A stretch of DNA of 64,000 nucleotides, taken from NCBI RefSeq assembly GCF_003263785.1, contig NZ_JYJK01000002.1, positions 18,368 to 82,367 of the forward strand, in the 5' to 3' direction. The position numbers were made by a program, and so were the translations under genes. The notes under the pieces were generated by a model, which had not been told where the DNA came from, did no database searches, and was given only the letters and a program-made list of their open reading frames with translations. Below, piece by piece: positions 20,359 through 32,898 of this stretch (its first letter is position 1; the number at the start of each line of letters is the position of its first letter). The DNA is from Vibrio variabilis. Its GTDB lineage: Bacteria; Pseudomonadota; Gammaproteobacteria; Enterobacterales; Vibrionaceae.

Positions 20359-20398
20359 GAGGATGAGTGAGGAGGGCGTAGAGGGCGTACTCCCCTCC
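20359..20398. promoter_or_regulatory. Possible MalT-box cluster upstream of malP
   Basis: GAGGATGAGT at 20359-20368 matches the MalT box GGGGA(T/G)GAGG at 8 of 10 positions, and GA-rich/CT-rich repeats follow (GGAGGGCG, GAGGGCG, then CTCCCCTCC in the other orientation). They lie about 90-130 bases before the malP start, the usual activator position. This is inferred from motif resemblance only. Confidence 0.45.
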
Positions 20399-20444
20399 AC
20401 TTAGTGATCGATCTCCCATTCCGCTATCTGATTCGGTTTTTTCT

Positions 20445-20460
20445 GGTGATAGCGATCACG
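20445..20460. promoter_or_regulatory. CRP-like site in the malP-malT region
   Basis: GGTGA-TAGCGA-TCACG matches the CRP half-sites TGTGA-N6-TCACA at 8 of 10 positions. It lies between the divergent malP and malT starts. Confidence 0.5.
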
Positions 20461-20627
20461 CCAAGCTCAGTTTTTAATCTAGCCACGAACTAAGAAAGAA
20501 ATGCTATCAAGCGGATAACTAATTACAAAAATTGTTGCGAAGATCACAGTTACCCGCAAAAAAGAATCAAAATTTCCCGAAATTTTGTATACATGGCAGA
20601 CCAATCCCCCTTCCACACCAAGGATAT

Positions 20628-20643
20628 AGTGACAGAGATCACA
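20628..20643. promoter_or_regulatory. CRP-like site upstream of malT
   Basis: AGTGA-CAGAGA-TCACA matches the CRP consensus half-sites at 9 of 10 positions. It lies 168 bases before the malT start, consistent with the known cAMP-CRP control of malT in enteric bacteria. Confidence 0.6.
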
Positions 20644-20764
20644 AATACGAGGCGTAGTAGCGGGATTGGCCACACAATAATCAAAACCGAGCGCTTGATC
20701 AAAAACTGTATAACCCACTGTTTTATATCTTCGAGCTGGCTCAACAAAGCTGTGGTAAACACGC

Positions 20765-20774
20765 CCTCCACCCC
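20765..20774 (-). promoter_or_regulatory. Possible MalT box near the malT start
   Basis: The minus strand reads GGGGTGGAGG, one mismatch from a MalT box variant GGGGAGGAGG. It sits about 40 bases before the malT ATG and could mediate self-control. The whole gap 20270-20810 (541 bases) otherwise holds no gene. Confidence 0.4.
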
Positions 20775-20810
20775 GGGGCATTGAAAAATAATAATCGTAG
20801 GAAATAACTT

Positions 20811-23518
20811 ATGTGGATTCCTTCAAAGTTGACTCGACCTGGCCGCTTGCACAATGCCATTGTTCGTCCTCGAGTTTTAGACCTGCTTGCACAGGCACCT
20901 TTTTATAAACTGGTATTATTCCGCTCGCCAGCCGGTTACGGCAAAACCACCATGGCCGCTCAATGGCTATCGGACAAACCTCATGTAGGTTGGTACAGCA
21001 TTGATGAAAGTGATAATGACCCATTTCGCTTCGTCAACTATTTGCTGCAGGCCATTAACAAAGCCACCAGCAACAGTTGCCCGAATGCACAAAAGCTTGC
21101 AGAGCGCCGACAGTTTTCTTCTTTGCATTCCCTGTTTAGTGAAGTATTCGCCGAGTTAACCAGCTACCACCATGAGTGTTACATCGTTCTGGATGACTAC
21201 CACCTAATTAGCGATGAAGACATCCATGAAGCAATGCGCTTTTTCCTAAAGCACATGCCAGATAACATTACTTTGGTCGTCACCAGCCGAGGTAATCCGC
21301 CATTGGGTACAGCGAACCTACGCGTTCGCGATCTCATGATTGAAATTGGTAACGAGCTTCTTGCCTTCGATACTGAAGAAACCACACGTTTCTTTAGTCA
21401 GCGCCTTGCCAGTGAGATCGATAACGAAACCGCGAATACACTTCGTACCTATGTGGAAGGCTGGCCATCGGCCTTGCAACTTTTCGCACTGCAAGCGCAG
21501 CATCAAAAGCGCACACTGGCACAATCGGTGGAGACTATCTCTCAGTTCAATCACGCACACCTTTGGGACTACCTTGTTGAAGAAGTGTTTGATCTGCTTG
21601 ATAAAGAAACCCGTCATTTCTTAATGCAGTGCTCGGTGCTTGATCACTTCAATGACAACTTGGTCACCGCGCTTACCAAACGTGATGATGCACTCAGTAT
21701 GATCGAGTCACTCAACCGCTTTGGTCTGTTTATCTATCCCCTAGAGGGTGAGAACAACTGGTTTAGGTTCCATAACCTATTTGCAGAGTTCTTATCCCAC
21801 GAGCGTAAAGCACGAATTCCACAACAAGAGCACGACTTGCACCTAGCGGCAGCGAACGCTTGGTTAGAGCAAAAAGTCCCGCACCAAGCACTGCGCCACG
21901 CGCGCCTTGCGAACAACGCAGATTTGGTGGCGAGTATTTTGCTGGAGTTTGGCTGGAAGATGTTTAACCACGGTGAATTGACCACGCTGGAAGATGCCAT
22001 TGGTGTGTTAAGTGCTGATCAGCTTTACAGTCAGCCTAAGCTATGTGTACTGCAAGCTTGGTTGGCACAGAGCCAACACCGATACAATGAAGTGGGCGAG
22101 CTGATTGCCAGAGCCGGTGAAGAGATGGCCGCGCGCAAAGTCAATTTGAGCAAAAAAGAGGAGGGCGAATTCCACGCGCTTCGTGCTCAGGTGGCCATCA
22201 ACCAAAACTCACCAGACCAAGCTATCGAGCTGGCTGAACTCGCACTGAGCGAGCTCGACCACTCTGAATATCGCAGCCGTATTGTCGCGACGTCCGTCGT
22301 TGGCGAGGTGAATCACGTAATTGGCAATCTCAGCGTGCGTTGTCGATGATGCAGCAGACCGAAAAGCTGGCGCGTCAATATCACGTATATCATCAAGCCT
22401 TGTGGGCGCAGCTGCAGCAAAGTGAAATCTTGATCGCTCAAGGTTATGTACAAGCCGCGTTCGAGATCCAAGAAAGCGCCTTTAAACTGATTGAAGAGCA
22501 GCAACTGCACCAAGTCCCGCTGCACGAGTTCCTATTACGCGTTCGTGCACAAGTGCTTTGGTGTTGGAATCGCCTTGATGAGGCCGAAGAGTGCGCTTAC
22601 AAAGGCATCGACGTGCTGGGTAACATCGACCCAAGTAAACACTTGCACAGCTATTCCATGATTGCTCGCATTGCCATCGGCCGTGGTGAGCTCGACAAAG
22701 CTTCGAAGGTGATTGAGCAGATTCAACACCTTATCAAGCAATCAACCTATCACGTTGATTGGACTGCGAATGCTTCATTGTCACTACTGCTTTATTGGCA
22801 AGCAAGAAACGACATGGAGTCGATTGAGCAGTGGCTAGAAACGGCTACTCGTCCTGCAGAAGCATGTAATCACTTCTCTCAACTGCAGTGGCGTAATATT
22901 GCCCGTGCACAAATTCAATTGGGTCAGTACGAGCAAGCGCAAAGCACGCTGAACTTCCTAGAGCAAGAAGCGAGCAAGCATCAGTTGGTGACCGATCGCA
23001 ATCGTAACCTGATTGTCGAAGCGATCCTTAATGTGCACAGCAAGAATGAAGACCGAGCCAAACAGCTCTTGAAAGAAGCGTTAGTACTGACTAACCAGAC
23101 AGGCATGATTGGTAACTTCCTGATTGATGGCGCAACCATTGGGCACTTGCTGGCTAACCTAGTATCGAAGTCCGATCTTGGCGATCTTGAGCGTCACCGC
23201 GCTCAACTGCTAATGAAAGACATCAACACCACTCAGCGTAGCCGCTCTGTGCACTTTAACGAAGAGTTTGTTGAGAAGCTGGTCAACCACCCGAACATCC
23301 CTGAGTTAGTACGCACTAGCCCACTCACCCAGCGTGAATGGCAGGTTCTAGGATTGATTTACTCTGGATTCAGCAACGAGCAAATTGCTCAAGAGTTGGA
23401 TGTTGCAGGCACAACGATTAAAACCCACATTCGTAACCTGTACCAAAAGCTCAACATTGCTAACCGTAAAGAGGCGATCAGCACTGCCGAGAACTTGTTG
23501 CAGTTGATGGGTTACTAA
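20811..23518 (+). CDS. malT: Maltose regulon activator MalT, frameshifted
   Basis: MalT is an ATP-dependent signal-transduction (STAND) activator that responds to maltotriose. Two frames (20811-22349 and 22340-23518) combine to 902 residues, the family length. The N-terminal part has the Walker A motif SPAGYGKTT and Walker B YIVLDDYH; the middle has TPR-like repeats; the C-terminal LuxR-type helix-turn-helix ([43 protein letters not shown]) binds DNA. The break is near 22334: one missing base turns [11 protein letters not shown] into NLSVRCR. It is divergent from malP, as in other vibrios. Confidence 0.94.
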
Positions 23519-23569
23519 CTCTGTCAATAGGCAATCCTGCCAGCGAACTTAGGTCAAGTTAATTACCAA

Positions 23570-23600
23570 CCCGAGCAACAAAAATTGCTCGGGCTTTTTT
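23570..23600 (+). terminator. Terminator of malT
   Basis: CCCGAGCAA pairs with TTGCTCGGG and is followed by CTTTTTT, a classic intrinsic terminator. Confidence 0.85.
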
Positions 23601-23677
23601 AAACATATACCTAAACCAGTACGCAGTTGTTAATACTCTGCGCATTAGTACCAACTTCCCCTAGAGCTGATACCGAC

Positions 23678-24574
23678 TCAGATCTGGCGAGTGGCCAAAG
23701 CGGCTTCAACAAGTCCAATCACCTCTGCACGCTCAGAACCCTGCAGCAGTTGACGTGGTGGGCGCACCTGCTCTGAACCGCGACCACAAACTTGCTCGGC
23801 GAGCTTGATGCATTGGACTAAGGTTGGAATAGTATCGAGTTTAAGAAGTGGCAAGAACCAACGATAGATTTCGAGCGCTTCGGCATAGCGGCCTTGGCTC
23901 GCCAGTTTGTAGATAGCGACCGATTCCGCTGGGAACGCATTGGTTAGACCGGAGATCCAGCCCGTTGCACCGAGCATTAAAGACTCTAGGGCAATATCAT
24001 CCACGCCACCAAATATGGTAAAGCGCTGATCAAACTTATTATAAAGCTCGGTGATGCGGCGCGTGTCCGTGGTCGACTCTTTGATAGCGACGATGTTGTC
24101 GAACTTCGCCAGTTTTTCCATGATGTCCAGATTCACATCCACACCATAAGAGACTGGGTTGTTGTAAATCATCATTGGCATCTCAGGCGTTGCTTCCGCA
24201 AGTGTGCGGTAGTATTCATACGTCTCAGAATCTGACGTACGATAAACCATGGCAGGCATGACCATACAGCCGTCAACGCCAATGGCTTTCGCATCTTGCA
24301 TGTAACCAACCGATGCGGCGGTAATTGACTCTGCAGTGCCTGCGATAAGCGGTACTCGGCCGTTAACCACTTCTTTAGCGGCTTGTAGTACCTGACGCTT
24401 TTCCTCTGGGTAAAGGGCGCAGTTTTCCCCCACCGTGCCAAGACAAATAATGCCGTTAACACCGTCGTTGATTTGGTTGTCGATGACAGTTTGAGTCGCA
24501 TCTAAGTCAATCGTTAAGTCGCGTCTAAACTGAGTACTGACCGCTGGGTAAACACCTTTCCAATCTACGTTCAT
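23678..24574 (-). CDS. Pyrroline-4-hydroxy-2-carboxylate deaminase (DapA/NanA family)
   Basis: A 298-residue DHDPS/NAL-superfamily aldolase-type protein. The Schiff-base lysine is in NIVAIKESTTDTRR, the conserved Tyr in MMIYNNPVSYGV and the substrate loop in GTVGENCAL. Taken alone it could be a dihydrodipicolinate synthase-like enzyme, but the neighbours (hydroxyproline epimerase, D-hydroxyproline dehydrogenase, ketoglutarate semialdehyde dehydrogenase) match the bacterial hydroxyproline pathway, in which this family removes ammonia and water from pyrroline-4-hydroxy-2-carboxylate to give 2-oxoglutarate semialdehyde. AAGGAT precedes the ATG by 6 bases. The shared operator motif lies 18 bases upstream of its start. 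Confidence 0.85.
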   Translation of the reverse strand: MNVDWKGVYPAVSTQFRRDLTIDLDATQTVIDNQINDGVNGIICLGTVGENCALYPEEKRQVLQAAKEVVNGRVPLIAGTAESITAASVGYMQDAKAIGVDGCMVMPAMVYRTSDSETYEYYRTLAEATPEMPMMIYNNPVSYGVDVNLDIMEKLAKFDNIVAIKESTTDTRRITELYNKFDQRFTIFGGVDDIALESLMLGATGWISGLTNAFPAESVAIYKLASQGRYAEALEIYRWFLPLLKLDTIPTLVQCIKLAEQVCGRGSEQVRPPRQLLQGSERAEVIGLVEAALATRQI

Positions 24575-24591
24575 TGAAATCCTTCCATTTG

Positions 24592-24608
24592 TATATTGTA
24601 TGCAATTT
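24592..24608 (+). promoter_or_regulatory. Operator-like 17-mer upstream of the deaminase gene
   Basis: TATATTGTATGCAATTT, the most divergent copy of a motif repeated five times in this locus (core ATTGTATAnAAT). It lies just before the deaminase start on the minus strand. Confidence 0.55.
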
Positions 24609-24632
24609 TAGAAGTGAGCAAAAAGCTCTTCA

Positions 24633-25647
24633 CTATCCCAATTCCACTTGGGCTAAGTTCGTCAATACCACCTGCGCTGCTACGAGATCAGCGAGAGCAC
24701 TACCGACAGATTTATACAGAGTTATTGACTCGGGATCGGTTCGTCCCAAATCCGCGTTTTGACTTGTTTTTGGGCTTGTTTTTGTGCTTAGCTCGGCGCC
24801 GCAAAGCTGTGGTAAATCCGCCACTATCTGCTCTGGCGAGAAGATTTGCTCAGCGATTGGGATCAATAACTCGCCCGCCTCAGCTAACACATTGATGCGG
24901 CTATCGACATATACCCGCGAGCGCAGCACCAACTCACTGTCACATTCTCGGTGCTGACGATGATGATTACCTACCAAGTCAACATGTGTCCCCGGCTTCA
25001 CCTGCTCGCCCAATATCAATGGTTCGAGAGAGCCCGTTACGCAGCTGATAATGTCTGCCGCCTGAATACCTTGCTCTATATCCGTGACTATCGACACTGA
25101 GAACTGACGCTCGCTTGGCAAGCGCTGGTATTCATCACCATGAACAATACGCTCTGCCGCATTCGCAGCCTTCGCAGCATCTCTGCCCCATACAATGACG
25201 CGTTCAATAGGGCGAATCGCTGCGTAAGCCCAAGCAAAATAAGGCGCCAATCGCCCCGTGCCGCAAATCAGCAAAGTCTTTGACTCTTTACGTGCTAAAT
25301 AGTCCGCTGCAAGCGCCGATGCGGCTGCCGTACGCCAATAAGTCAGTACTTTGGCATCCATGGAAGCGAGCGGTGCACCATCACTGCGCCGAAATGCCAA
25401 CAGTCGAGAAGCCAACACAATCCTTCCCTTGTTCACCATTGCCCGGAAAGTAAGTAAATGTCTTAACTGCGATCAACTCATCATTCCACGCTGGCAGCAA
25501 GGCCAAGGCATCGTGACTATCTGCGGACAGTGGCAATACTTGGCGCTGAGGCACACTAGCAGGTTTGGCATAAGTTTGACGCATCGCCGCAATAAGCGAT
25601 GTCATCGTCAAACTTTGGCTAATACACTCTGATTCAATTGTTTTCAT
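24633..25647 (-). CDS. Ornithine cyclodeaminase/mu-crystallin family protein, frameshifted (probable pyrroline-2-carboxylate reductase)
   Basis: Two frames (25647 to about 25422, then to 24633) make one protein of about 337 residues. The N-terminal part has VKTFTYFPGN and the second DGAPLASMDAKVLTYWRTAAASALAADYLA, the hallmark of this family, then a Rossmann motif LLICGTGRLAPYFAWAY and VDLVGNH. An extra base at the CC pair 25422-25423 best explains the break; removing it gives 337 residues. In hydroxyproline loci this family member (LhpI) is usually a delta1-pyrroline-2-carboxylate reductase that makes L-proline with NAD(P)H. GGAGGATGA precedes the ATG. Confidence 0.82.
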
Positions 25648-25745
25648 TCATCCTCCACAGAAAGCACTCACGCTAGGGGAAAACATCTTGTTATGGTTTA
25701 TAATGCCCGATTTCTGTTAACCTTTAATTAACATAATGACGAAGT

Positions 25746-25762
25746 ATATTTTATACAATATT
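25746..25762 (-). promoter_or_regulatory. Operator-like 17-mer upstream of the cyclodeaminase-family gene
   Basis: On the minus strand AATATTGTATAAAATAT, about 100 bases before the start of the cyclodeaminase-family gene. It matches the other copies at 14-16 of 17 positions. Confidence 0.65.
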
Positions 25763-25777
25763 AAATACTAAAATTTT

Positions 25778-27033
25778 TTAGCTAAATCGGCGTAGTGTGA
25801 ATGGCGCCACATTTATCGAAGTTGGCTGATTAGCGATCAACTGACTGACCAAGTCCGCCGTGATCGCCGCCTGAGTAAGCCCAAGATGCTGATGCCCAAA
25901 CGCCAACACGATCTTGTCATCGCAGATCGTATCGATCACCGGCAAAGAGTCGCTGGTTGATGGCCGCTCCCCCATCCAGTGATCGCCAACTGCGCGACGA
26001 TCAATCCCATCTTGCAGCATAATATCGCCCTGCTTTATCAACAGTTCGGTACGTTTATGATTAAAGGGAGCGGAAGGCGAACCGTACTCGACGGTGCCCG
26101 CTAACCGAAGGCCATGCTTCATGGGGTCATAATGAATTTTCGGTCAGCACTGCTTACTGCCATCGGTAATTCATGGTCGAATTTCTCCACCATGACATGG
26201 TAGCCACGTTCAGCTTGAATCGGCACTTTGATACCCGTCAAAGACGCCACCATAGGCGCAGAATGAAGACCTGCAGCGAGTACAATGCGATCAAATTGTT
26301 GAGCACCATTTTCGGTAATGACTTCGCCTTGCTTGGTGAGCGAAAGCACACCTTTTTCGACAAATTTTCCGCCCAATTCTTGAAAGCGTTGATTGATCGA
26401 AACGCAGAGTTCATAAGGCTCTATGGTATGTCCAGTGTTAGGAAAAAAGACCCCATAGCGAACCTGTAAACCAAGCTTAGGCAGCTTTCTTCGCAGGCGA
26501 ATTTGATCCCAAATTTGGTATTCAACACCCGCTTGGTTTAGGGCATTGAGCGTCTCTTGGTAGGACTCAAACAGAGTCTCGCTTTCGAACACGAGCAGAG
26601 AGCCATCGACCTTGATTAACCCCTCTTCGTTGATAGAACTTAGTAGTGTTTCCCAGCTCCGTAATGAATGCTGATTAAGCTCTGTTAGGGCACGCGCAGA
26701 TGTATCAAATGACCGTTTTCTGGCACTAAAAAGAAAGCGAACCATCCATGGCAAAGTGCTCAACACATCTCGCCAGCGGATGGATAATGGGCTTTGCGGC
26801 GCAAACAACATACTGGGGATTTGCTTGATTGTACTGGGTGAAGCAAGAGGGAAAACTTGCTCTGTTGCGATGTGTCCCGCGTTGCCTTTTGAGCATCCTT
26901 GCGCGGCACCTTGGGGATCAAAAATCGTCACATTGAATCCGAGCTGCTGTAATTTAAGCGCCGACGTGATACCGATAACTCCCGCGCCGATCACGGCGAC
27001 ATTCTGTTGAGTTGATCCTTGTTTAGCGGTCAT
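25778..27033 (-). CDS. FAD-dependent D-amino-acid dehydrogenase, probable D-hydroxyproline dehydrogenase, frameshifted
   Basis: A DadA/DAO-type flavoprotein of about 418 residues. The N-terminal FAD motif is VAVIGAGVIGITSALKLQQLG; RIVLAAGLHSAPM and the C-terminal GERPSTSDSLPVID and LAFGHQHLGLTQAAITADLV complete the fold. The frame breaks at the GGGG run 26123-26126; one more base joins FIMTP to MKHGLRLAGTVEYGS. I chose the ATG at 27033 because GGAG lies 7 bases before it. In this setting it should oxidise cis-4-hydroxy-D-proline made by the epimerase. It is divergent from the epimerase gene across a shared operator-like site. Confidence 0.85.
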
Positions 27034-27062
27034 GATCTTGCTCCGTGTCACACTTCATAAAA

Positions 27063-27079
27063 TAAATTGTATAAAATAT
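27063..27079 (+). promoter_or_regulatory. Operator-like 17-mer between divergent dehydrogenase and epimerase genes
   Basis: TAAATTGTATAAAATAT lies 30 bases before the dehydrogenase start and 65 before the epimerase start, so one site could control both directions. Confidence 0.65.
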
Positions 27080-27143
27080 ATTTAACATCACAGTAACATT
27101 GCTAGAGTGTAATTCAACCAATTTCTTATCAGAGGATCTGAAA

Positions 27144-29575
<2,432 letters not shown>

Positions 29576-29586
29576 TGACTGTTCAA

Positions 29587-29608
29587 AAAGGCACCAATTG
29601 GTGCCTTT
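29587..29608 (+). terminator. Terminator after the epimerase-dehydrogenase unit
   Basis: AAAGGCACC and GGTGCCTTT pair around AATT, followed by GTTG. It separates the catabolic genes from the GntR gene. Confidence 0.7.
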
Positions 29609-29676
29609 GTTGCCTCGCGCTTCTCAGAATAGTGGCAATCTAGTCGGAACCATCGCCAAATTCGCTACACTCAATG

Positions 29677-29693
29677 TATATTGGATAAAATAT
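29677..29693 (+). promoter_or_regulatory. Operator-like 17-mer upstream of the GntR gene
   Basis: TATATTGGATAAAATAT, ending 20 bases before the gntR-type start. It suggests autoregulation. Confidence 0.6.
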
Positions 29694-29712
29694 CTTTTTC
29701 TTGGAGACTTGG

Positions 29713-30387
29713 ATGTCACAAAAGCCCGTTTTTAAAACTCGAACTCAATTGGTTGAAGAAGCTATTCGAACGCAAATCCTCAAAGGTGAACTGCAAACTG
29801 GACAGCCCCTCAGACAAGACGCCTTAGCCAAAGAGTTCAATGTTAGCCGCATTCCCGTACGTGAAGCATTGGTTCAGCTTGAGGCTCAAGGGCTGGTTAG
29901 CTTTGAAGCACATAAAGGTGCCACGGTGACTGAGCTTTCACCGGATAAAATCGATGAGCTGTTTGAACTGCGAGCCGTCATTGAGTGCCACATCCTTGAA
30001 CGCGCGATTCAAAACATGACAGAAGACGATCTGGCCCGCGCTCAACAAGTTCGCGAGCGTTTCGAAAGCGTGGTCAACAGCGGTGATGAAATAGAAGAGT
30101 GGAGCAACTACAATTTTGAGTTCCACAAAGCGCTCTATAGCCCAGCCAACATGCCGGAAACCATGGATGTGATCAGCAATCTCAACACCAAATGCGATCG
30201 CTATATTCGCTTACAGCTGCTGTTCACGACTGGCATTAAAAAGGCGGAAGATGAACACTTAGCGCTGTTCGATATGTGCCGAAACAAAGACGTCGACGGC
30301 GCAAAATATCTGTTGAAAAAACACATTATCGAAGCAGGTAACGCCATTCGCGATCTGCTGCTTGAGAGGCAAAAAACGCCAGCTTAA
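29713..30387 (+). CDS. GntR family regulator (FadR/FCD type), probable hydroxyproline regulator
   Basis: About 224 residues. The N-terminal winged helix (VEEAIRTQILKGELQTGQPLRQDALAKEFNVSRIPVREALVQLEAQGLV) is followed by an FCD all-helical ligand domain (DELFELRAVIECHILERAI, NFEFHKALY, EHLALFDMCRNKDVDGA with metal-binding His positions). GGAG sits 6 bases before the ATG at 29713. FCD regulators often bind TTGTATACAA-type palindromes, and such a motif repeats before every unit of this locus and before this gene. It is therefore the likely regulator of hydroxyproline use; activator or repressor role cannot be told. Confidence 0.87.
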   Translation: MSQKPVFKTRTQLVEEAIRTQILKGELQTGQPLRQDALAKEFNVSRIPVREALVQLEAQGLVSFEAHKGATVTELSPDKIDELFELRAVIECHILERAIQNMTEDDLARAQQVRERFESVVNSGDEIEEWSNYNFEFHKALYSPANMPETMDVISNLNTKCDRYIRLQLLFTTGIKKAEDEHLALFDMCRNKDVDGAKYLLKKHIIEAGNAIRDLLLERQKTPA

Positions 30388-30433
30388 TGAAAGCTGGCAA
30401 TTAGCACTAGACTCGCTTGGGAGGTAAGCAAGG

Positions 30434-31165
30434 ATGCATGTAGGACCTCGATTTATACTTGCGGCGATCCGCAAAAAACTCAAAGACGAAAGACTGGGGT
30501 ACAGTGCGCTGTCCGAAAAGACCGGTATCCCACTGTCTACCATTAAACGTCATTTGCACAGCCCGACGTTAGGTCTCGACAAGATCCTGATGTATGTAAA
30601 CTATCTCAATACCGACCTAGTAGAGCTTTCCAAGATCGCCAACCAAATACAGCATGAAAATGCGAAAATGATTGGCGGCGATCTCAGTGAGCTGTTTCTT
30701 GAGCACCCTTACTTACTCGACTTTGTCTACATGCTCACCGCACGCAACATTGCTCCAGAAGAGATCGCTAAAACCTACAACCTCGATGACACCAGCCTGC
30801 GCTTCTATCTGCGCATCGCAGAGATCCTTGGCTACATCGAAGATTATGGCGACGGCGTCATCTACCAATCAGGCAGCCGTTTTCTCACAGAAGAAGGCTC
30901 AGAGTTAGACTCCCTATTTCGACAGCGCTTCCAAGACGAGTCTCTCTCCCACCCGATTGCGCCGAGCTTTTGCATTGGCCGTATCCGACTGACGCAAACC
31001 CAACGCGAGCAACTCGAGGAAGACTTCTACGCCAAGTTGATTGAACTCAACGCGATCAACAATTCCAACGAAGAAGGCGAGCAAACCAACGTACTCATGC
31101 GTTTCACCCCAGGCAAGCAAATCTTGTTTTCTGATGGCTTGCCGAATATTGATGGGGGTTGCTAA
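30434..31165 (+). CDS. Helix-turn-helix transcriptional regulator
   Basis: A 243-residue protein. The first about 60 residues include SALSEKTGIPLSTIKRHLHSPTLGLDKILMYVNYL, which reads as an XRE/Cro-like helix-turn-helix. The rest is mainly helical with a second possible winged-helix segment (APEEIAKTYNLDDTSLRFYLRIAEILGYIED) and no recognised effector domain. GGGAGG lies 9 bases before the ATG. The gap from the GntR gene is 46 bases on the same strand, so they may be co-transcribed. Its role is unknown. Confidence 0.75.
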   Translation: MHVGPRFILAAIRKKLKDERLGYSALSEKTGIPLSTIKRHLHSPTLGLDKILMYVNYLNTDLVELSKIANQIQHENAKMIGGDLSELFLEHPYLLDFVYMLTARNIAPEEIAKTYNLDDTSLRFYLRIAEILGYIEDYGDGVIYQSGSRFLTEEGSELDSLFRQRFQDESLSHPIAPSFCIGRIRLTQTQREQLEEDFYAKLIELNAINNSNEEGEQTNVLMRFTPGKQILFSDGLPNIDGGC

Positions 31166-31187
31166 AGGAAGTATCGGAGAGATTTAC

Positions 31188-31224
31188 GAGGGAGTGGTAG
31201 GTAATCTTACCCTCTCCCTTTTTA
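31188..31224 (+). terminator. Terminator after the HTH gene
   Basis: GAGGGAGTGGTA and TACCCTCTCCC form an imperfect stem followed by TTTTTAG. Confidence 0.65.
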
Positions 31225-31252
31225 GCTTATAAGCAATAGATTATAATTATCG

Positions 31253-32296
31253 CTATTCTAAGCACTGATCTTTGAATTTATCCCACTTTGACATCTTGTA
31301 AATTAAAAATGGTATATCCTCGGAAAGGAAATCATTCTCTAGTTGCTCTTTCATTGCAAAATAATCTTCAGAGCACTGTAAACGCGCTCGTCCGTAAGGT
31401 GAGCTCAATCTAACTTGGCTAGTTGCGTTCTTTACCCACTCTCTATCAATAAGAATATTATCTACATACGGAGTCGAGATCCGGAAGTAAGAATAATTCG
31501 TGTTGTTGCAAGGTTTAATTATTGTAATTTTATAGAGCCCATCTGTATTTAGACGTTTGTAATACTCTCTACGCACAATCACATCACTCCCTAACGAACT
31601 TAGCTCATTAACTTCTTCTGTACCAACAACTCCAGCCGCATCATACAACTGCCTTAGTCTATATTCAGAATTAGTCTGAGGGTACGCTCTAACGCTGCTT
31701 ACCCCACAACTAGACTCGATACCATAGACACCACCAACAAGAACTTTCATCATCGGCGATACTGATTCGACTTTTCTCGCATCTGACACTTTGACGTGGT
31801 TTACATACTCTCTAGGAACTTCAACATCGATCTTAAGATTTGAAAATGGTCCGGAAAATTTATTATTACCACTGAGTTCAACCACATAGCCATCCGCTGT
31901 TTCTTTAATTAGCTGGTAGCTTTCCCCTCTAGTGAGTACGAATTCCAATGTACTATGTTGATGTTTTATTTTTGATTTATACTCTCTCTTAATAAAAACC
32001 ACATCATCCCATTGTTTAAAACTACTAATAGAACCGGCGTTCCAAAACCTATCTTCATGAAGGTAAATATAATAACCATCTTCTGTTAAAAAAAGCTCTC
32101 TTTCTTCTCCATCGAGATTACGAGATTTGTTCAGTTTATATATAATCTTTCCAGCTGGAATAAAAGAATAACTCCAGGGCGATACACTATAGTTAATGCT
32201 ATCTGCTATTCTTATTACAGAACTCTTTGAGATGTATGGAGTCGCAGTAACAGAAAGTGATACAGTACCAACCAAAATAAAAATTAAGCATCTCAT
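31253..32296 (-). CDS. Unknown exported protein
   Basis: A 347-residue protein without recognised domain. It begins with a signal peptide (MRCLIFILVGTVSLSVTATP, cleavage likely after TA). The rest is predicted mostly beta, with four cysteines (SSCGVSS, KPCNN, LQCSED, QCLE) that could form disulphides in the periplasm. Codon use is AT-rich compared with the flanking metabolic genes, typical of transferred DNA. Its start overlaps the stop of the upstream gene by 4 bases (ATGA at 32293), so the two are coupled. Confidence 0.65.
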   Translation of the reverse strand: MRCLIFILVGTVSLSVTATPYISKSSVIRIADSINYSVSPWSYSFIPAGKIIYKLNKSRNLDGEERELFLTEDGYYIYLHEDRFWNAGSISSFKQWDDVVFIKREYKSKIKHQHSTLEFVLTRGESYQLIKETADGYVVELSGNNKFSGPFSNLKIDVEVPREYVNHVKVSDARKVESVSPMMKVLVGGVYGIESSCGVSSVRAYPQTNSEYRLRQLYDAAGVVGTEEVNELSSLGSDVIVRREYYKRLNTDGLYKITIIKPCNNTNYSYFRISTPYVDNILIDREWVKNATSQVRLSSPYGRARLQCSEDYFAMKEQLENDFLSEDIPFLIYKMSKWDKFKDQCLE

Positions 32297-32718
32297 TTAC
32301 ACTCCCCTTCTTTGCCTCTAGCCTCAAGAACCTTACTCGCTACACCATCACCACTGTCAGAACTCGCACACAATAGAGAAAAGACAGGTGCACTTAAGAA
32401 CGTATAATCTTCTGCCAGCTGAGATGATAGATGATAGGAACTTTCTCTCAATGCCTCACCGACTAAAGGATTGTCGCTCTTTATCAAGGGTGTTATTTCA
32501 CTCAAAAATATCTTAGTTGTTTGCATTCTAGTATTTAACGCAAGCTCATCATAAGATCTTGATATATTTGAAAGTATGTTGACAGCACTTATAAGAGTGC
32601 CTAATACGCCGACCACCAAAGATATACTCACGAGCCAGCGTCGTTTGCGTTCATCTCTAATAGCTTGAATTTCTACTTCTAACTTCTTTGCTTCTAAAAC
32701 TTCAATCGATGTCGACAT
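32293..32718 (-). CDS. Unknown single-pass membrane protein
   Basis: A 141-residue protein with a charged N-terminal helix (about residues 1-27, VLEAKKLEVEIQAIRDERKRR) and one transmembrane helix (about 28-51, WLVSISLVVGVLGTLISAVNIL), then about 90 residues probably outside the cytoplasm. No family is recognised. It is coupled by a 4-base overlap to the exported protein downstream, so they probably act together. Confidence 0.62.
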   Translation of the reverse strand: MSTSIEVLEAKKLEVEIQAIRDERKRRWLVSISLVVGVLGTLISAVNILSNISRSYDELALNTRMQTTKIFLSEITPLIKSDNPLVGEALRESSYHLSSQLAEDYTFLSAPVFSLLCASSDSGDGVASKVLEARGKEGECK

Positions 32719-32898
32719 TTTGCTTTATTGCACTGTATTGTTATGAATAGTAATAAATGTAGTTTATATTAGCCTCAATGGCTTAAGACAGATCACAAAA
32801 CTCACTTTCACTATAATCAACATTGGATGTTAAATATAAAGCGAAACATAATCAGAGGTTTATTTTGACAGTAATATCATTAACATTCTAAAAAGTAA

